Below are positions 1 to 8,350 of a stretch of DNA of 33,497 bases, piece by piece. The DNA is from Microcaldota archaeon (GTDB lineage: Archaea; Micrarchaeota; Micrarchaeia; Micrarchaeales; CABMGC01), in NCBI GenBank assembly GCA_021850805.1, contig JAJZKO010000009.1, forward strand, positions 1 through 33,497. The letters are read 5' to 3'. Both the position numbers and the translations under genes were made by a program. The notes under the pieces are model-generated. The model searched no databases, was not told the origin of the DNA, and saw nothing but the letters and a program-made list of their open reading frames with translations. How positions within the stretch are numbered: the stretch's first letter is position 1; each line of letters begins with the position of its first letter.

Positions 1-33
1 CTAATCACGCCAAAGGGAGGAGTCAAATTATAA

Positions 34-106
34 GGGGAGTTCGGCTAGCTTGGTAGGCTTCCAGATTCGGGTTCTGGAGACACGTGTTCAAATCACGTAC
101 TCCCCG
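34..106 (+). tRNA. tRNA-Pro (anticodon CGG)
   Basis: Cloverleaf folded by eye: acceptor GGGGAGT(34-40)/ACTCCCC(99-105); D arm 43-59; anticodon stem CCAGA(61-65)/TCTGG(73-77) with loop TTCGGGT, anticodon CGG at 68-70; T arm ACGTG-TTCAAAT-CACGT (82-98). No encoded CCA; position 106 is G. Confidence 0.93.
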
Positions 107-130
107 TCTTGTTTATGGGGTTATATACAG
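102..130 (+). repeat. Left arm of a 29-bp inverted repeat starting at the last 4 nt of the tRNA-Pro acceptor stem
   Basis: CCCCGTCTTGTTTATGGGGTTATATACAG; its reverse complement occurs at 3344-3372 with one mismatch. Confidence 0.93.
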
Positions 131-168
131 AATGGGAAAATGTCCCCCCTTAAATGATTTTGCACCCC
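117..168 (+). repeat. Copy 1 of a 52-bp perfect direct repeat, about 11 bp downstream of tRNA-Pro
   Basis: GGGGTTATATACAGAATGGGAAAATGTCCCCCCTTAAATGATTTTGCACCCC is identical to 3372-3423. Confidence 0.95.
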
Positions 169-193
169 ATTCTTATGACATAATTATTCCTTC

Positions 194-1303
194 TTATTGT
201 AATATTATAGAAAATACATCAGAGAGAATATCTTTTTGAGTTTTAAGCAAGAAGTCATAATAGGTTTTGGGTTCTTCTTTTTCAAAATTGATATTCAGAA
301 AAGCCACATTTGCCTCTTCGACAATATTAATATTAGAGAGCATAAACCATACCAACTCATTTAATTTACTGTTTTGCTTTTTAAGGTTCTCAACTATCTC
401 TTTCCTCTTCTTATCGAAAAAGGCTTTATATGAAGCTATCAATTTTTCTTTATTCTTTGTTTTTAATTCCAGAAGACCGAACTTTATCCCATCATCAAAC
501 GTTGGCACATTCAGAGTAATATAAGACTTTGAAGCCCCACCCCTTCCAACAAACTGCCCTATATCTTGATAGTTAATATCAGCCAGCTTATTTGTTTCAT
601 TCTTAATATCTGAATGTTGGCCATCCCCTCCGATGAATTCTTTAAACTTATCAAAAGAAAATTGATCTGTTGGGAAAACCATATTTGTGAAATAAGTTAC
701 AAGTTTCTGTTGAACTTTTTCTTCATGTCTACTGAAATAATATTGTAAAAGTCCAAAGATCACCCCTAATACTGTAACAACTGATGCGAATATACTTAGA
801 TTTCCAGTTAAAGTAATAATTTTCAGAGTCCAAGCCCCTCCCAAAAAAGCTAACCATATAAAGAATAATGGGAATAGCATGTAAGAAACGTTAAAGAATA
901 TTGTTCTGCTTGCAGATATTAAGAACATAACCCAATTTTTCTTTATAATCTGTAACCCTTCGCTTATATCCATACCTTCTTTTTTATTGCTTTTACCTTT
1001 TTCTTGTAGGGCATAGATTAAGTATACAATAAACAATATCAGAGCCAATACTATTCCAACATACCAGATGTAGAGACTTAATGTGGTTATGGCTAAGAGA
1101 CTAAGATAGCTTTTCCATCTCGGTATCTCACCAATGATAATAAAAGTAAGAATACCAATTAAGGGGAAAGCCCAAATATTTAATGTTGTAAAGAGTGTAA
1201 AGAAGTAGTATAAAGCAAGATCAGCCAGAATAAAAGATAAACCCCATGCAAAACTAAGGGAATCGTATCCTATCTTTGATTTTATTAATCCAGTTATGTC
1301 CAT
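194..1303 (-). CDS. Multi-spanning membrane protein with cytosolic C-terminal domain, unknown function
   Basis: 369-aa ORF; N-terminal half has several long hydrophobic stretches, C-terminal ~180 aa hydrophilic and Lys-rich. Confidence 0.75.
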   Translation of the reverse strand: MDITGLIKSKIGYDSLSFAWGLSFILADLALYYFFTLFTTLNIWAFPLIGILTFIIIGEIPRWKSYLSLLAITTLSLYIWYVGIVLALILFIVYLIYALQEKGKSNKKEGMDISEGLQIIKKNWVMFLISASRTIFFNVSYMLFPLFFIWLAFLGGAWTLKIITLTGNLSIFASVVTVLGVIFGLLQYYFSRHEEKVQQKLVTYFTNMVFPTDQFSFDKFKEFIGGDGQHSDIKNETNKLADINYQDIGQFVGRGGASKSYITLNVPTFDDGIKFGLLELKTKNKEKLIASYKAFFDKKRKEIVENLKKQNSKLNELVWFMLSNINIVEEANVAFLNINFEKEEPKTYYDFLLKTQKDILSDVFSIILQ

Positions 1304-1362
1304 GTTTTCAGCAATTCATTAGTGTTTTCTTCTTTAATATTATTCGCCTTCCAGCATATTAG

Positions 1363-1992
1363 CCGTTTTTCTTAAAGTACTCTACTTCTGCTAACCTAAA
1401 GATAAGGCAATATGAAGCCTATTCTAACGCAAACAAGAAACGTGGCATAGCAGAGGCTATAGTCAAAGAGAAGGTTAGGCATTCGTTGAATCTACTTAAT
1501 CAGTTATCAGCATATTACCCAGAAATACAGCCCAATGCGTTTAAAGAACGTGTTATAGCTGAAAGTATGCTAACTTATGAGGGGAATATGGCGATTGCTT
1601 ATTGGCATGAAATAGGCAAGGTATTCAACAAGCTATATCCAGAGTTTAGGTTTACGGATAGGAACGGCAGAAGGCATTCATGGAATATGAATGCAAGCGA
1701 TGAAATAAACGCTCTATTGAATTATGGTTATGCCATTCTCGAATCTGAGATCAGAAAGGGCATTAACGCTATAGGGCTTGATTCTTCAATAGGCTTTTTG
1801 CATGAGCTTAAAGATGGCCGATCATCGCTTGTTTATGATTTGCAAGAGCTTGGTAGATGGCTAATCGACCTATCAGTTATACAACTTTTAGAGGAAAAGA
1901 AGCTAAAGAAGTCAGATTTTATTGTAACTGAGAATTACAATATAAGATTAAGAGAAAGTACAGCAAAGGCACTTATAGAGAAGGTAAGGTAA
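1363..1992 (+). pseudogene. cas1: Truncated Cas1 endonuclease/integrase: C-terminal catalytic domain intact, N-terminal beta domain missing
   Basis: Cas1 pattern YEGNMAIAYWHEIGKVF...NASDEINALLNYGYAILE...AIGLDSSIGFLH...SLVYDLQE. The frame is open back to a TAG at 1360-1362 (…SANLKIRQYEAYSNANKKRGIAEAIVKEKVRHS…), but no ATG and no N-terminal domain is present; the track ORF starts at TTG 1486. Confidence 0.85.
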
Positions 1993-2345
1993 AAAGAGCC
2001 AATCGAAGAAGAGCTAAAGAAAAATAAGGAATTTGTTGGTAAGTTGATAGAGTGGGGTACAAAGCAAGAAGAGAAGAAGGAAAGGGTCAATATACTGATT
2101 GATGAATGGCCAATTATTGAGCTTGCAAGAATAGGCTATAAGAGTTCTGGTATCTCTGTTTATCTGCCGAAAAGAGTATCAAAGGCACTCAGACTGGATA
2201 AGGGTACAATAAATCGCTCGTTATTATGGCCGATAGATCTTATAGCATCTTATTAATGAAAGATACAAAGGTTGCAGAGATGCGTAAGCCACTCGTTTTG
2301 GATATGCGTAAGGCTTTAGGAGCTAAGTTAGATAAGTTGCCTTAG
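1993..2345 (+). pseudogene. SpoVT-AbrB-like protein gene disrupted by a frameshift
   Basis: Frame 1 encodes ...GISVYLPKRVSKALRLDKGTINRS; the continuation SLVIMADRSYSILLMKDTKVAEMRKPLVLDMRKALGAKLDKLP* lies in another frame from about 2214 to the stop at 2343-2345. No clear start codon near 1993. Family call from the ISVYLPKRVxxAL pattern only. Confidence 0.5.
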
Positions 2346-2358
2346 AGTCTGGAGAAGG

Positions 2359-3276
2359 TTAAGTTAAATTTTTCTTATAAGATTGCTCTATCAAACTCAT
2401 CAAGTAATCTAAATTATGTTCGTCTTTAACATCTATCTCATAATCTCCATTACCCCAATGCCCTATTTCGGAGACGTCTCTGGTTAGGTGTTGTGGATCG
2501 TTAAGCTCACCTTTTTTAACATTAAGCCAAACTTTTAGTTTACCTTTTGAAAAATATATATCTACAAAATTGGTAGACGCTATAAAGCCAATATAATTCT
2601 TACGAGATCTTATTACTATATTTTCATCTATTGCTAAAATATGCTCTTTTATATATTGATATATACCTTTTAATTCGTTAGAAGTTTTCTCTAAATGGTA
2701 GTCTTCATTATAAAATTTTACTTCCCTACTCACTTTCTGGATCACTGAGCTTTTTAAAACTGGTTCTATTGAGGCAGTTCCCTTTTGCTTCTTAACTTCA
2801 ATCCTATTCAGTACTAAAGAGCCATTTGCGTACTTGTGTATTTCTATTAATTCTATAGGCAGGTCAATATTCAAGGCTCTTACAGAATACTTAGTAAATT
2901 CAGGTGAAATAAAAAGAATTCTTGTAGCAGACCAATCTACATCATCCTTCTTCAAGTCTTTCCCTGTCTGTTCCCTATAAAGTAGAATAAGATCAGCTTT
3001 CTTATCTAATAGTAGATTGAGATATGCATAACCCTGATCAACTACACTGAAATTAGCGGTGTTCTTATATTCGATTATAACAAAGGCATTGTTATTTGAG
3101 TCGAAAGCGACTGTATCCATACGCAGATCTTCAAGAGTATATTGTGGTTTAACCAATTCTAATCCAAATATCTCCTTTAGATTATTATCTATAAGATTTT
3201 GCAGTTCATTCTCATTTCTAAAGGGAATCTCCTTTGTATCCTCTAATTTACCCACGCCTATGTGAAAGACTTGCAT
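2359..3276 (-). CDS. DUF5655-type protein with N-terminal PD-(D/E)XK nuclease-like domain
   Basis: 305-aa ORF, SD-like AAGGAGAG upstream. N-terminal D-TVAFDSNNNAFVIIEYK; C-terminal GFIASTNFVDIYFSKGKLKVWLNVKKG...RDVSEIGHWGNGDYEI...DLDYLMSLIEQSY is typical of DUF5655. Confidence 0.75.
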   Translation of the reverse strand: MQVFHIGVGKLEDTKEIPFRNENELQNLIDNNLKEIFGLELVKPQYTLEDLRMDTVAFDSNNNAFVIIEYKNTANFSVVDQGYAYLNLLLDKKADLILLYREQTGKDLKKDDVDWSATRILFISPEFTKYSVRALNIDLPIELIEIHKYANGSLVLNRIEVKKQKGTASIEPVLKSSVIQKVSREVKFYNEDYHLEKTSNELKGIYQYIKEHILAIDENIVIRSRKNYIGFIASTNFVDIYFSKGKLKVWLNVKKGELNDPQHLTRDVSEIGHWGNGDYEIDVKDEHNLDYLMSLIEQSYKKNLT

Positions 3277-3343
3277 TCTGCTCTCCTTTTATAAAGTATT
3301 ACAGTAAGCCTTTAAATTTGTTTGGAGGGTGCAAAAAGTCGTT

Positions 3344-3372
3344 GCTGTATATAACCCCATAAACGAGACGGG
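3344..3372 (-). repeat. Right arm of the 29-bp inverted repeat
   Basis: CTGTATATAACCCCATAAACGAGACGGGG, reverse complement of 102-130 (28/29). Both ends also carry a subterminal TTTTGCACCC motif (158-167 on +; about 3327-3336 on -). Confidence 0.92.
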
Positions 3373-3423
3373 GGGTTATATACAGAATGGGAAAATGTCC
3401 CCCCTTAAATGATTTTGCACCCC
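3372..3423 (+). repeat. Copy 2 of the 52-bp perfect direct repeat
   Basis: Identical to 117-168 (constant offset 3255); flanking sequence diverges on both sides. Confidence 0.95.
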
Positions 3424-3497
3424 CTCTCAAACCTAAACCAGTCAAATTTCCCGAAAAACAGTTAATTCTATGTATACAAATATTAAGAGAGGTTAAT

Positions 3498-4190
3498 ATG
3501 GGTAAAACTATGAGAAACTTCGGTAATAATCTTGGCCTATTCTTAGCCATACTTGCCTTTTTAGGATTTGGAACCATCTATGTTCTATGGCATTCTATAG
3601 TTGGAGTATTCCAGCCACAACCAATTGCGTACATAACAATAAGTAATTCAACAATTACTGGAAGTTTTAATGCTACTGGAAATGGTACATCCATAGACCA
3701 AATTACATTGTATGGTGAAAATAAAACCCAGTATCACGCTTTAATATCTGGCTCTTCATTCACTGTTACGTTACCAAACAAAAACGCCTCGTATAATGTT
3801 ACTGCAACATGGAATGGAATATATAGTTGGGAAAAAGGAACTGTAGCAAGCACGTCGCCTTTTACATTTAGTACTTCTGACATCTATGCGTCGCAAAGAA
3901 TTATTTTTCAGACACAAGATTCATTTATTATTTCTACAGGGACTGCTTCTACCAAATGGTTTCCGCTTGCATGGGCTTCATCAATAGAGTTTACTCCAAC
4001 AAATGAATCTTTTCAACCAATTACAGCAAATGTAAATTACGGTAGTTATATCGCTAAACTTCCAAACTTTGTAACCTATTCAGTTACAGAGTATTATGCT
4101 GGTGTCCCGAGCGGTAACTGTTCCGAAGGGACTTATCAAGTAAAAGTTACGAATGGCGCTGCTTTCCCTAAAGGGAATTGGACTTGCTAA
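3498..4190 (+). CDS. N-terminally anchored extracellular protein, unknown function
   Basis: ATG at 3498 (MGKTMRNFGNNLG...) preceded by GAGAGGTTA; one N-terminal TM, Ser/Thr/Asn-rich exterior, C-terminal Cys (GNWTC). The track start at 3387 lies inside repeat copy 2 and is unlikely. Confidence 0.7.
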   Translation: MGKTMRNFGNNLGLFLAILAFLGFGTIYVLWHSIVGVFQPQPIAYITISNSTITGSFNATGNGTSIDQITLYGENKTQYHALISGSSFTVTLPNKNASYNVTATWNGIYSWEKGTVASTSPFTFSTSDIYASQRIIFQTQDSFIISTGTASTKWFPLAWASSIEFTPTNESFQPITANVNYGSYIAKLPNFVTYSVTEYYAGVPSGNCSEGTYQVKVTNGAAFPKGNWTC

Positions 4191-4693
4191 CTTAGACTAT
4201 CTTCTATTATTTTCTTCCCATCTTCGTTTATATCATAAATTTTGTAAACGATATTGTTAATATCTCTCTCAATTTTAACGATATTTTCACTTATACTATC
4301 CCGTTTAGTCGCACTTCCATTAATATTCTCATTTAGAGAATTGTACAGGGAGACTAATTTCTTAGCCAGATCAGATAGCTTCGCTTTCTCATTATTAGAG
4401 CAATTCTTTATAGGCAATATCTTTAGTTGCGGCGCTTGGAATTGGAAATATCCACCACCCATTCTTAATCCTGCAAACAATTCAGAGTATACGAAATTCA
4501 TAAGTTTTGAATTAAGAATTGCAGTTAAATATTCCAGATCGTATCCTGCTTGAGGACTATACACACAATTCGTATTTAGAGATGCATATTCACCTTTAAT
4601 ATCAAGAAACCCTTCAGGATTCAATGCAATTTTTGCAAATATTATCTTAGGGGTGTTATACAAAACCTTTCTATTTTCACTGACCTTATCCAT
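4187..4693 (-). pseudogene. C-terminal fragment of an adenine-specific methyltransferase / type IIG restriction enzyme (TaqI-like specificity domain)
   Basis: TPKIIFAKIA...NTNCVYSPQAGYDLEYLTAILNSKLMNFVYSELFAGLRMGGGYFQFQAPQLKILPI resembles the TaqI-like C-terminal specificity domain. No methyltransferase NPPY domain upstream; upstream frame closes at about 4727. Confidence 0.65.
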
Positions 4694-4843
4694 GGCATAA
4701 CCATAAACTTTTAACCCCTTTTCCTTTCTTTATCTTTTTCTTCAACCTGAACAACTGCCTCTTCGATAATCCAATGCATAGCGCCTTCTGTTGTCATGTT
4801 CCTTATAACTTCTGTATCTTTTGCTATGTTTTGTTACCATATC

Positions 4844-5632
4844 TCAACCCCCCTGCAATACCATGCCAGAATTTGTCATGCTAAAATTGATAGAATTGCC
4901 GATATTCCCCGTGATTACAACAACATCCGCATAGAGCGGCACATCGTATCTAGCCGAAAGGCACGTGTAAAAAATAAACGTTCCAGGAGCGTATCCAGTC
5001 TGGTTAAATAACTCCTCGTTAACCATGACTGTTCCAGCTCCAGCTACCGAATAACAAGGCTGTCCACCAAAACTGCCCACCCCGTAATGGTCCGTACTTA
5101 CGTTGCCAATGCTTGTCAAATTAAATAGGTAACCAAGGACTGTTGTGTAAGCAGAGTATGGATAAGAAGAATTCTTGCATATCGACGTCGACGTACCGTT
5201 CTGATTGTCAAAGTTGTATATCACACACCCACGCCCATTTCCTGAGGTCTGGTTCAGATACGTCGTCGCTTCAAGGTCTTCAACATTTGACATATTCATT
5301 AATTTAAGGTCAGACCACGACTGGCTGCCATTCTTGCTATAGAGGAAGCTAAACTGCGGATCGGTTTTATTTATTACTATGGATCCTGAATATGAAAGGT
5401 TTGCAACGGCTGCCGAATTGATTTTCTGCGCCATTATCGAGATAAGAGTGCTTGAATTGAGGTTTTTTGCTGTAATTATTGCATAAGGCAGCGATCCATA
5501 CGTGAAGAAAAGGTATGCGCCTGCGATGATGATTAGTGCGAACAGTGCCAATATAATCCACTTGACCGAACCCCTCCTCTTCTTCCTGACATTCGCATCT
5601 TTTCTAGCCATATAACCGTACAGAGTGTCCAA
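4844..5632 (-). CDS. Membrane-anchored extracellular protein, unknown function
   Basis: 262-aa ORF; likely true start at the internal MARKDANVRKKRRG; basic N-terminus, one TM, many N-x-S/T sequons. Confidence 0.75.
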   Translation of the reverse strand: MDTLYGYMARKDANVRKKRRGSVKWIILALFALIIIAGAYLFFTYGSLPYAIITAKNLNSSTLISIMAQKINSAAVANLSYSGSIVINKTDPQFSFLYSKNGSQSWSDLKLMNMSNVEDLEATTYLNQTSGNGRGCVIYNFDNQNGTSTSICKNSSYPYSAYTTVLGYLFNLTSIGNVSTDHYGVGSFGGQPCYSVAGAGTVMVNEELFNQTGYAPGTFIFYTCLSARYDVPLYADVVVITGNIGNSINFSMTNSGMVLQGG

Positions 5633-5759
5633 TAAGAGTTTATAACCATTGCGATAGTGCGTTTACTTCTGGATAGTGCGACGTTTCGCGCGCAGAATCA
5701 ATAATGGCATTCTCCTCAGAGCCATAAATTATATTAATGAGTAAGAAATACACTGGGTA

Positions 5760-7013
5760 ATGGCAATTTCTATAAGGGAACTTAAGGATCATCAAAGAGC
5801 CCGCCCTGATCCTATAATTACAGAATTTCCTAAGCCCGAGCAGAAGATCCACAAAAAGAGCCTCCTTACAAAGCTTAAGCGCGGAATTGCTGTAGCTGCA
5901 GTGTCTTCAATAGCACTAATATCTCCATCCACCTCCACCCTTGCTCCGCGAGGTGACGTCCCATTCGAGTATACACAGGAAATAACATCCCCTCCGCTAT
6001 CAAAGGCTGAGACTGGCATAGCCGTGCTGCAGCAAAGCTATGATCCGTCATCCGGGCTGTGGAATGGCGCAAGCTGGTGGCAGGATGCAAGGATATTCAA
6101 CACAATAGTAACATATGCAGCATCTATCGGTAGCAGCAGATATGACTGGGAGATACGCAACACATTCAACATAAATTCCTGGCCAGGTTTCGCGGATAAT
6201 TACAGCGACGATAACGGGTGGTGGTCTATTGCCTGGGCCAACGCATATTCCCTTACGGGCAAAGAAGCATATCTGCAAGAGTCGGAAGCGCTATTCAGGC
6301 AGATGGAAAGCAATTGGACGGGATCGTGCGGCGGCGGCCTTGTATGGAGCCGCGGCACAGGGTACAAGAATGCGATATCAAACGAACTCTTCCTTAAGGA
6401 TGCAAGTATCCTCTACATAAAAACAGGCAGCACATATTATCTGGACTGGGCCGATCGAGAATACAAATGGCTTATGGGAAGCGGGATGATAAACAGAAAC
6501 GGGCTGGTAAATGACGGGCTTACTGCCTCATGCAGGAACAACGGCGGAACGGAGTGGACATATAACCAAGGCGAACTCATAGGCGCGCTTTCATATTTCT
6601 ATGTTGCTGCAGGAAACCAGAAGGCGCTTCAAGTTGCCGAATCAGTGGCAGATTCAAGCATGGAAAACCTTACTTACAAGGGCATCCTCTCAGAGCCAGC
6701 ATGCACCCCTGCAAGTACCTGCCATTACGGCCAGGGACTCTTCAAAGGAGCATACATAGACAATCTCTACTACCTATTCTCGATAACCGGAAAAGAAAGA
6801 TACGCCGGGTTTATACTCAGAAATGCAAGATCCATATGGAGCAGGGACAGAAATGGCAATTATCAGTTCGGGTTCTCCTGGAATGGGAGAAATACATACT
6901 ACTCAATCAGCACAGAGGATTCAGGCACAGATGCTGAGATTGCAGCAAAGGAAACATCCGGGCAAGTTCTTACCACAGCATCCAATCCTGGAATTCTTGG
7001 ACAAAAAAATTAA
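5760..7013 (+). CDS. Secreted/anchored GH76-like (alpha-1,6-mannanase family) glycoside hydrolase
   Basis: DDNGWWSIAWANAYSLTGKEAYLQESEALFRQMESNWTGSCGGGLVW...NAISNELFLKDASILY...GMINRNGLVNDGL...WTYNQGELIGALSYFYVAAG matches the GH76 pattern including the DD pair; hydrophobic segment near residues 42-57. Confidence 0.85.
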   Translation: MAISIRELKDHQRARPDPIITEFPKPEQKIHKKSLLTKLKRGIAVAAVSSIALISPSTSTLAPRGDVPFEYTQEITSPPLSKAETGIAVLQQSYDPSSGLWNGASWWQDARIFNTIVTYAASIGSSRYDWEIRNTFNINSWPGFADNYSDDNGWWSIAWANAYSLTGKEAYLQESEALFRQMESNWTGSCGGGLVWSRGTGYKNAISNELFLKDASILYIKTGSTYYLDWADREYKWLMGSGMINRNGLVNDGLTASCRNNGGTEWTYNQGELIGALSYFYVAAGNQKALQVAESVADSSMENLTYKGILSEPACTPASTCHYGQGLFKGAYIDNLYYLFSITGKERYAGFILRNARSIWSRDRNGNYQFGFSWNGRNTYYSISTEDSGTDAEIAAKETSGQVLTTASNPGILGQKN

Positions 7014-7048
7014 ATAGGGAAGCAAGGCAATACAAATGAGGGAAATGC

Positions 7049-8329
7049 ATGCCTGTATTATTCAAACCCAGAAAAAGCACGCCACCGAAGGTCAGCGCAG
7101 ATGTAACTGAGACATTCGAGAAGGCACGCAAGGTGCTAATAGACAATTCAACTGAGCATGGCATAAAGGCTGCGAGCACCCTGTACAATCAGATATGGTC
7201 CAGGGACTCATTCATAACTTTCATAGGCTCAAACATGCTTGGTGAGGAACGGCTCCTCGAAGCAGCAAAAAGAACCCTGACCACGCTAGGGAGATCAAAG
7301 ACCAGCACGGGGATGATCCCTGTAAACTTTGACCTCTCGAGAGGAAAGCCTCGGCTCTTCTTTGCAGGTGCAACTGACGCGTCTGCTTGGTACATCATAG
7401 GCCTGGCCAACCTTTACCATACGACGCAGGACAGATCTCTTCTTGGCGAGAACCTCGATCATGCTATTGATGCTTATATCTGGCTGAGGTACCAGGATAC
7501 TACAGGTGCAATATTGATAGACAGCCATCCTGCTGCGGACTGGATGGACAACACCGTGATCAGGCAGGGCAAGACGCTTTATAACAATACCCTTTTCCTT
7601 ATCGCAACAAAATGCATAAACTACCTCTGCGAAGAATCAGGCAAGGCAATTGATAAGAGGTTCTCGCTTGATTTTGAGACCCTGAAGCAGCGTTTCAATA
7701 TGCTCTTCGCTCCCGATGAGGAATTCATGCGAAGCGGCCACTGGCCGAACATCGCAGACAGCGACAAGGATTACATAACCAACCCGCCGAGAGGCAAGAT
7801 GCCATTCTACCCTAACTTCATAACGTTTAACCATGTTGACATGCATTTCGACACGCTCTCCAACCTCCTCTGCATAGCCGCTGGCATAAGCGACAAGGAT
7901 ATGGCATCAAGCATACTCTCATACATAGAGTCCAACAAAGTCGCAAGCCCATATCCGATAAAAGTACTGCACCCGAACATGCGCGAGGGTGATAAGTTCT
8001 TTGACAAGGCTTATACCGATGCGAAGCCTAAGCACTGGAGGAACGACGAGTACTGCTACCATAACGGCGGCATATGGCCTTTCGTAGGAGGGTTATACGT
8101 AATCTCTTTGTTGGGAAGAGACAATGGCGCAGCCGGCAGGGAGCTCAAGAATCTAGCCGCTGCTAACTCGATAAAGCGCACAGCAGGAGAAGTCGGGTTC
8201 AACGAATGGCTGCATGGATTGTCAGGAGAAGCCCTCGGTCAGGACGGCCAGTCATGGAGCGCAGGCATGTATGTTGCTGCGTATCTTGCTGCAAAGGGCA
8301 AGGATCCATTTGCGTTCCTCAAAGCATGA
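7049..8329 (+). CDS. (alpha/alpha)6-barrel glycoside hydrolase, glycogen-debranching (GDE_C)/MGH1/GH100-like
   Basis: YNQIWSRDSFITFIG, TGMIPVNFD, DASAWYIIGLANLYHTT, DSHPAADWMDN, HNGGIWPFVGGLYV, GQSWSAGMYVAAYLA. Confidence 0.75.
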   Translation: MPVLFKPRKSTPPKVSADVTETFEKARKVLIDNSTEHGIKAASTLYNQIWSRDSFITFIGSNMLGEERLLEAAKRTLTTLGRSKTSTGMIPVNFDLSRGKPRLFFAGATDASAWYIIGLANLYHTTQDRSLLGENLDHAIDAYIWLRYQDTTGAILIDSHPAADWMDNTVIRQGKTLYNNTLFLIATKCINYLCEESGKAIDKRFSLDFETLKQRFNMLFAPDEEFMRSGHWPNIADSDKDYITNPPRGKMPFYPNFITFNHVDMHFDTLSNLLCIAAGISDKDMASSILSYIESNKVASPYPIKVLHPNMREGDKFFDKAYTDAKPKHWRNDEYCYHNGGIWPFVGGLYVISLLGRDNGAAGRELKNLAAANSIKRTAGEVGFNEWLHGLSGEALGQDGQSWSAGMYVAAYLAAKGKDPFAFLKA

Positions 8330-8350
8330 GCGCAACGCCATCCGGAAGCT

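Larger units (their letters stand above)
106..3423. mobile_element. Putative decayed integrated element (casposon-like or tRNA-targeted island) bounded by inverted and direct repeats
   Basis: Repeat architecture at the tRNA 3' end, visibly AT-richer composition than 4844 onward, and cargo of a Cas1 fragment, DUF5655/nuclease-like protein and a multi-TM protein. No integrase other than the truncated Cas1; no clean target-site duplication found. Confidence 0.55.

Noticed and set aside
3299-3577. 92-aa minus-strand ORF across the repeat junction
   Set aside because: Spans repeats and the start of the 3498 gene; no coding signal.
1-4840. Search for a CRISPR array next to Cas1
   Set aside because: Only two or three copies of the end repeat, 3.2 kb apart, with no regular spacing; not an array.
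106-4850. Casposon target-site duplication
   Set aside because: Sequence after the right inverted arm (GGGGTTATATAC...) does not repeat the tRNA end (TCACGTACTCCCC); no clean duplication found, so casposon identity is left as a hypothesis.
5640-5852. 70-aa minus-strand ORF in the divergent promoter region
   Set aside because: Overlaps the GH76 start and has no recognisable features; repeated GATAGTGCG words nearby are too short to interpret.
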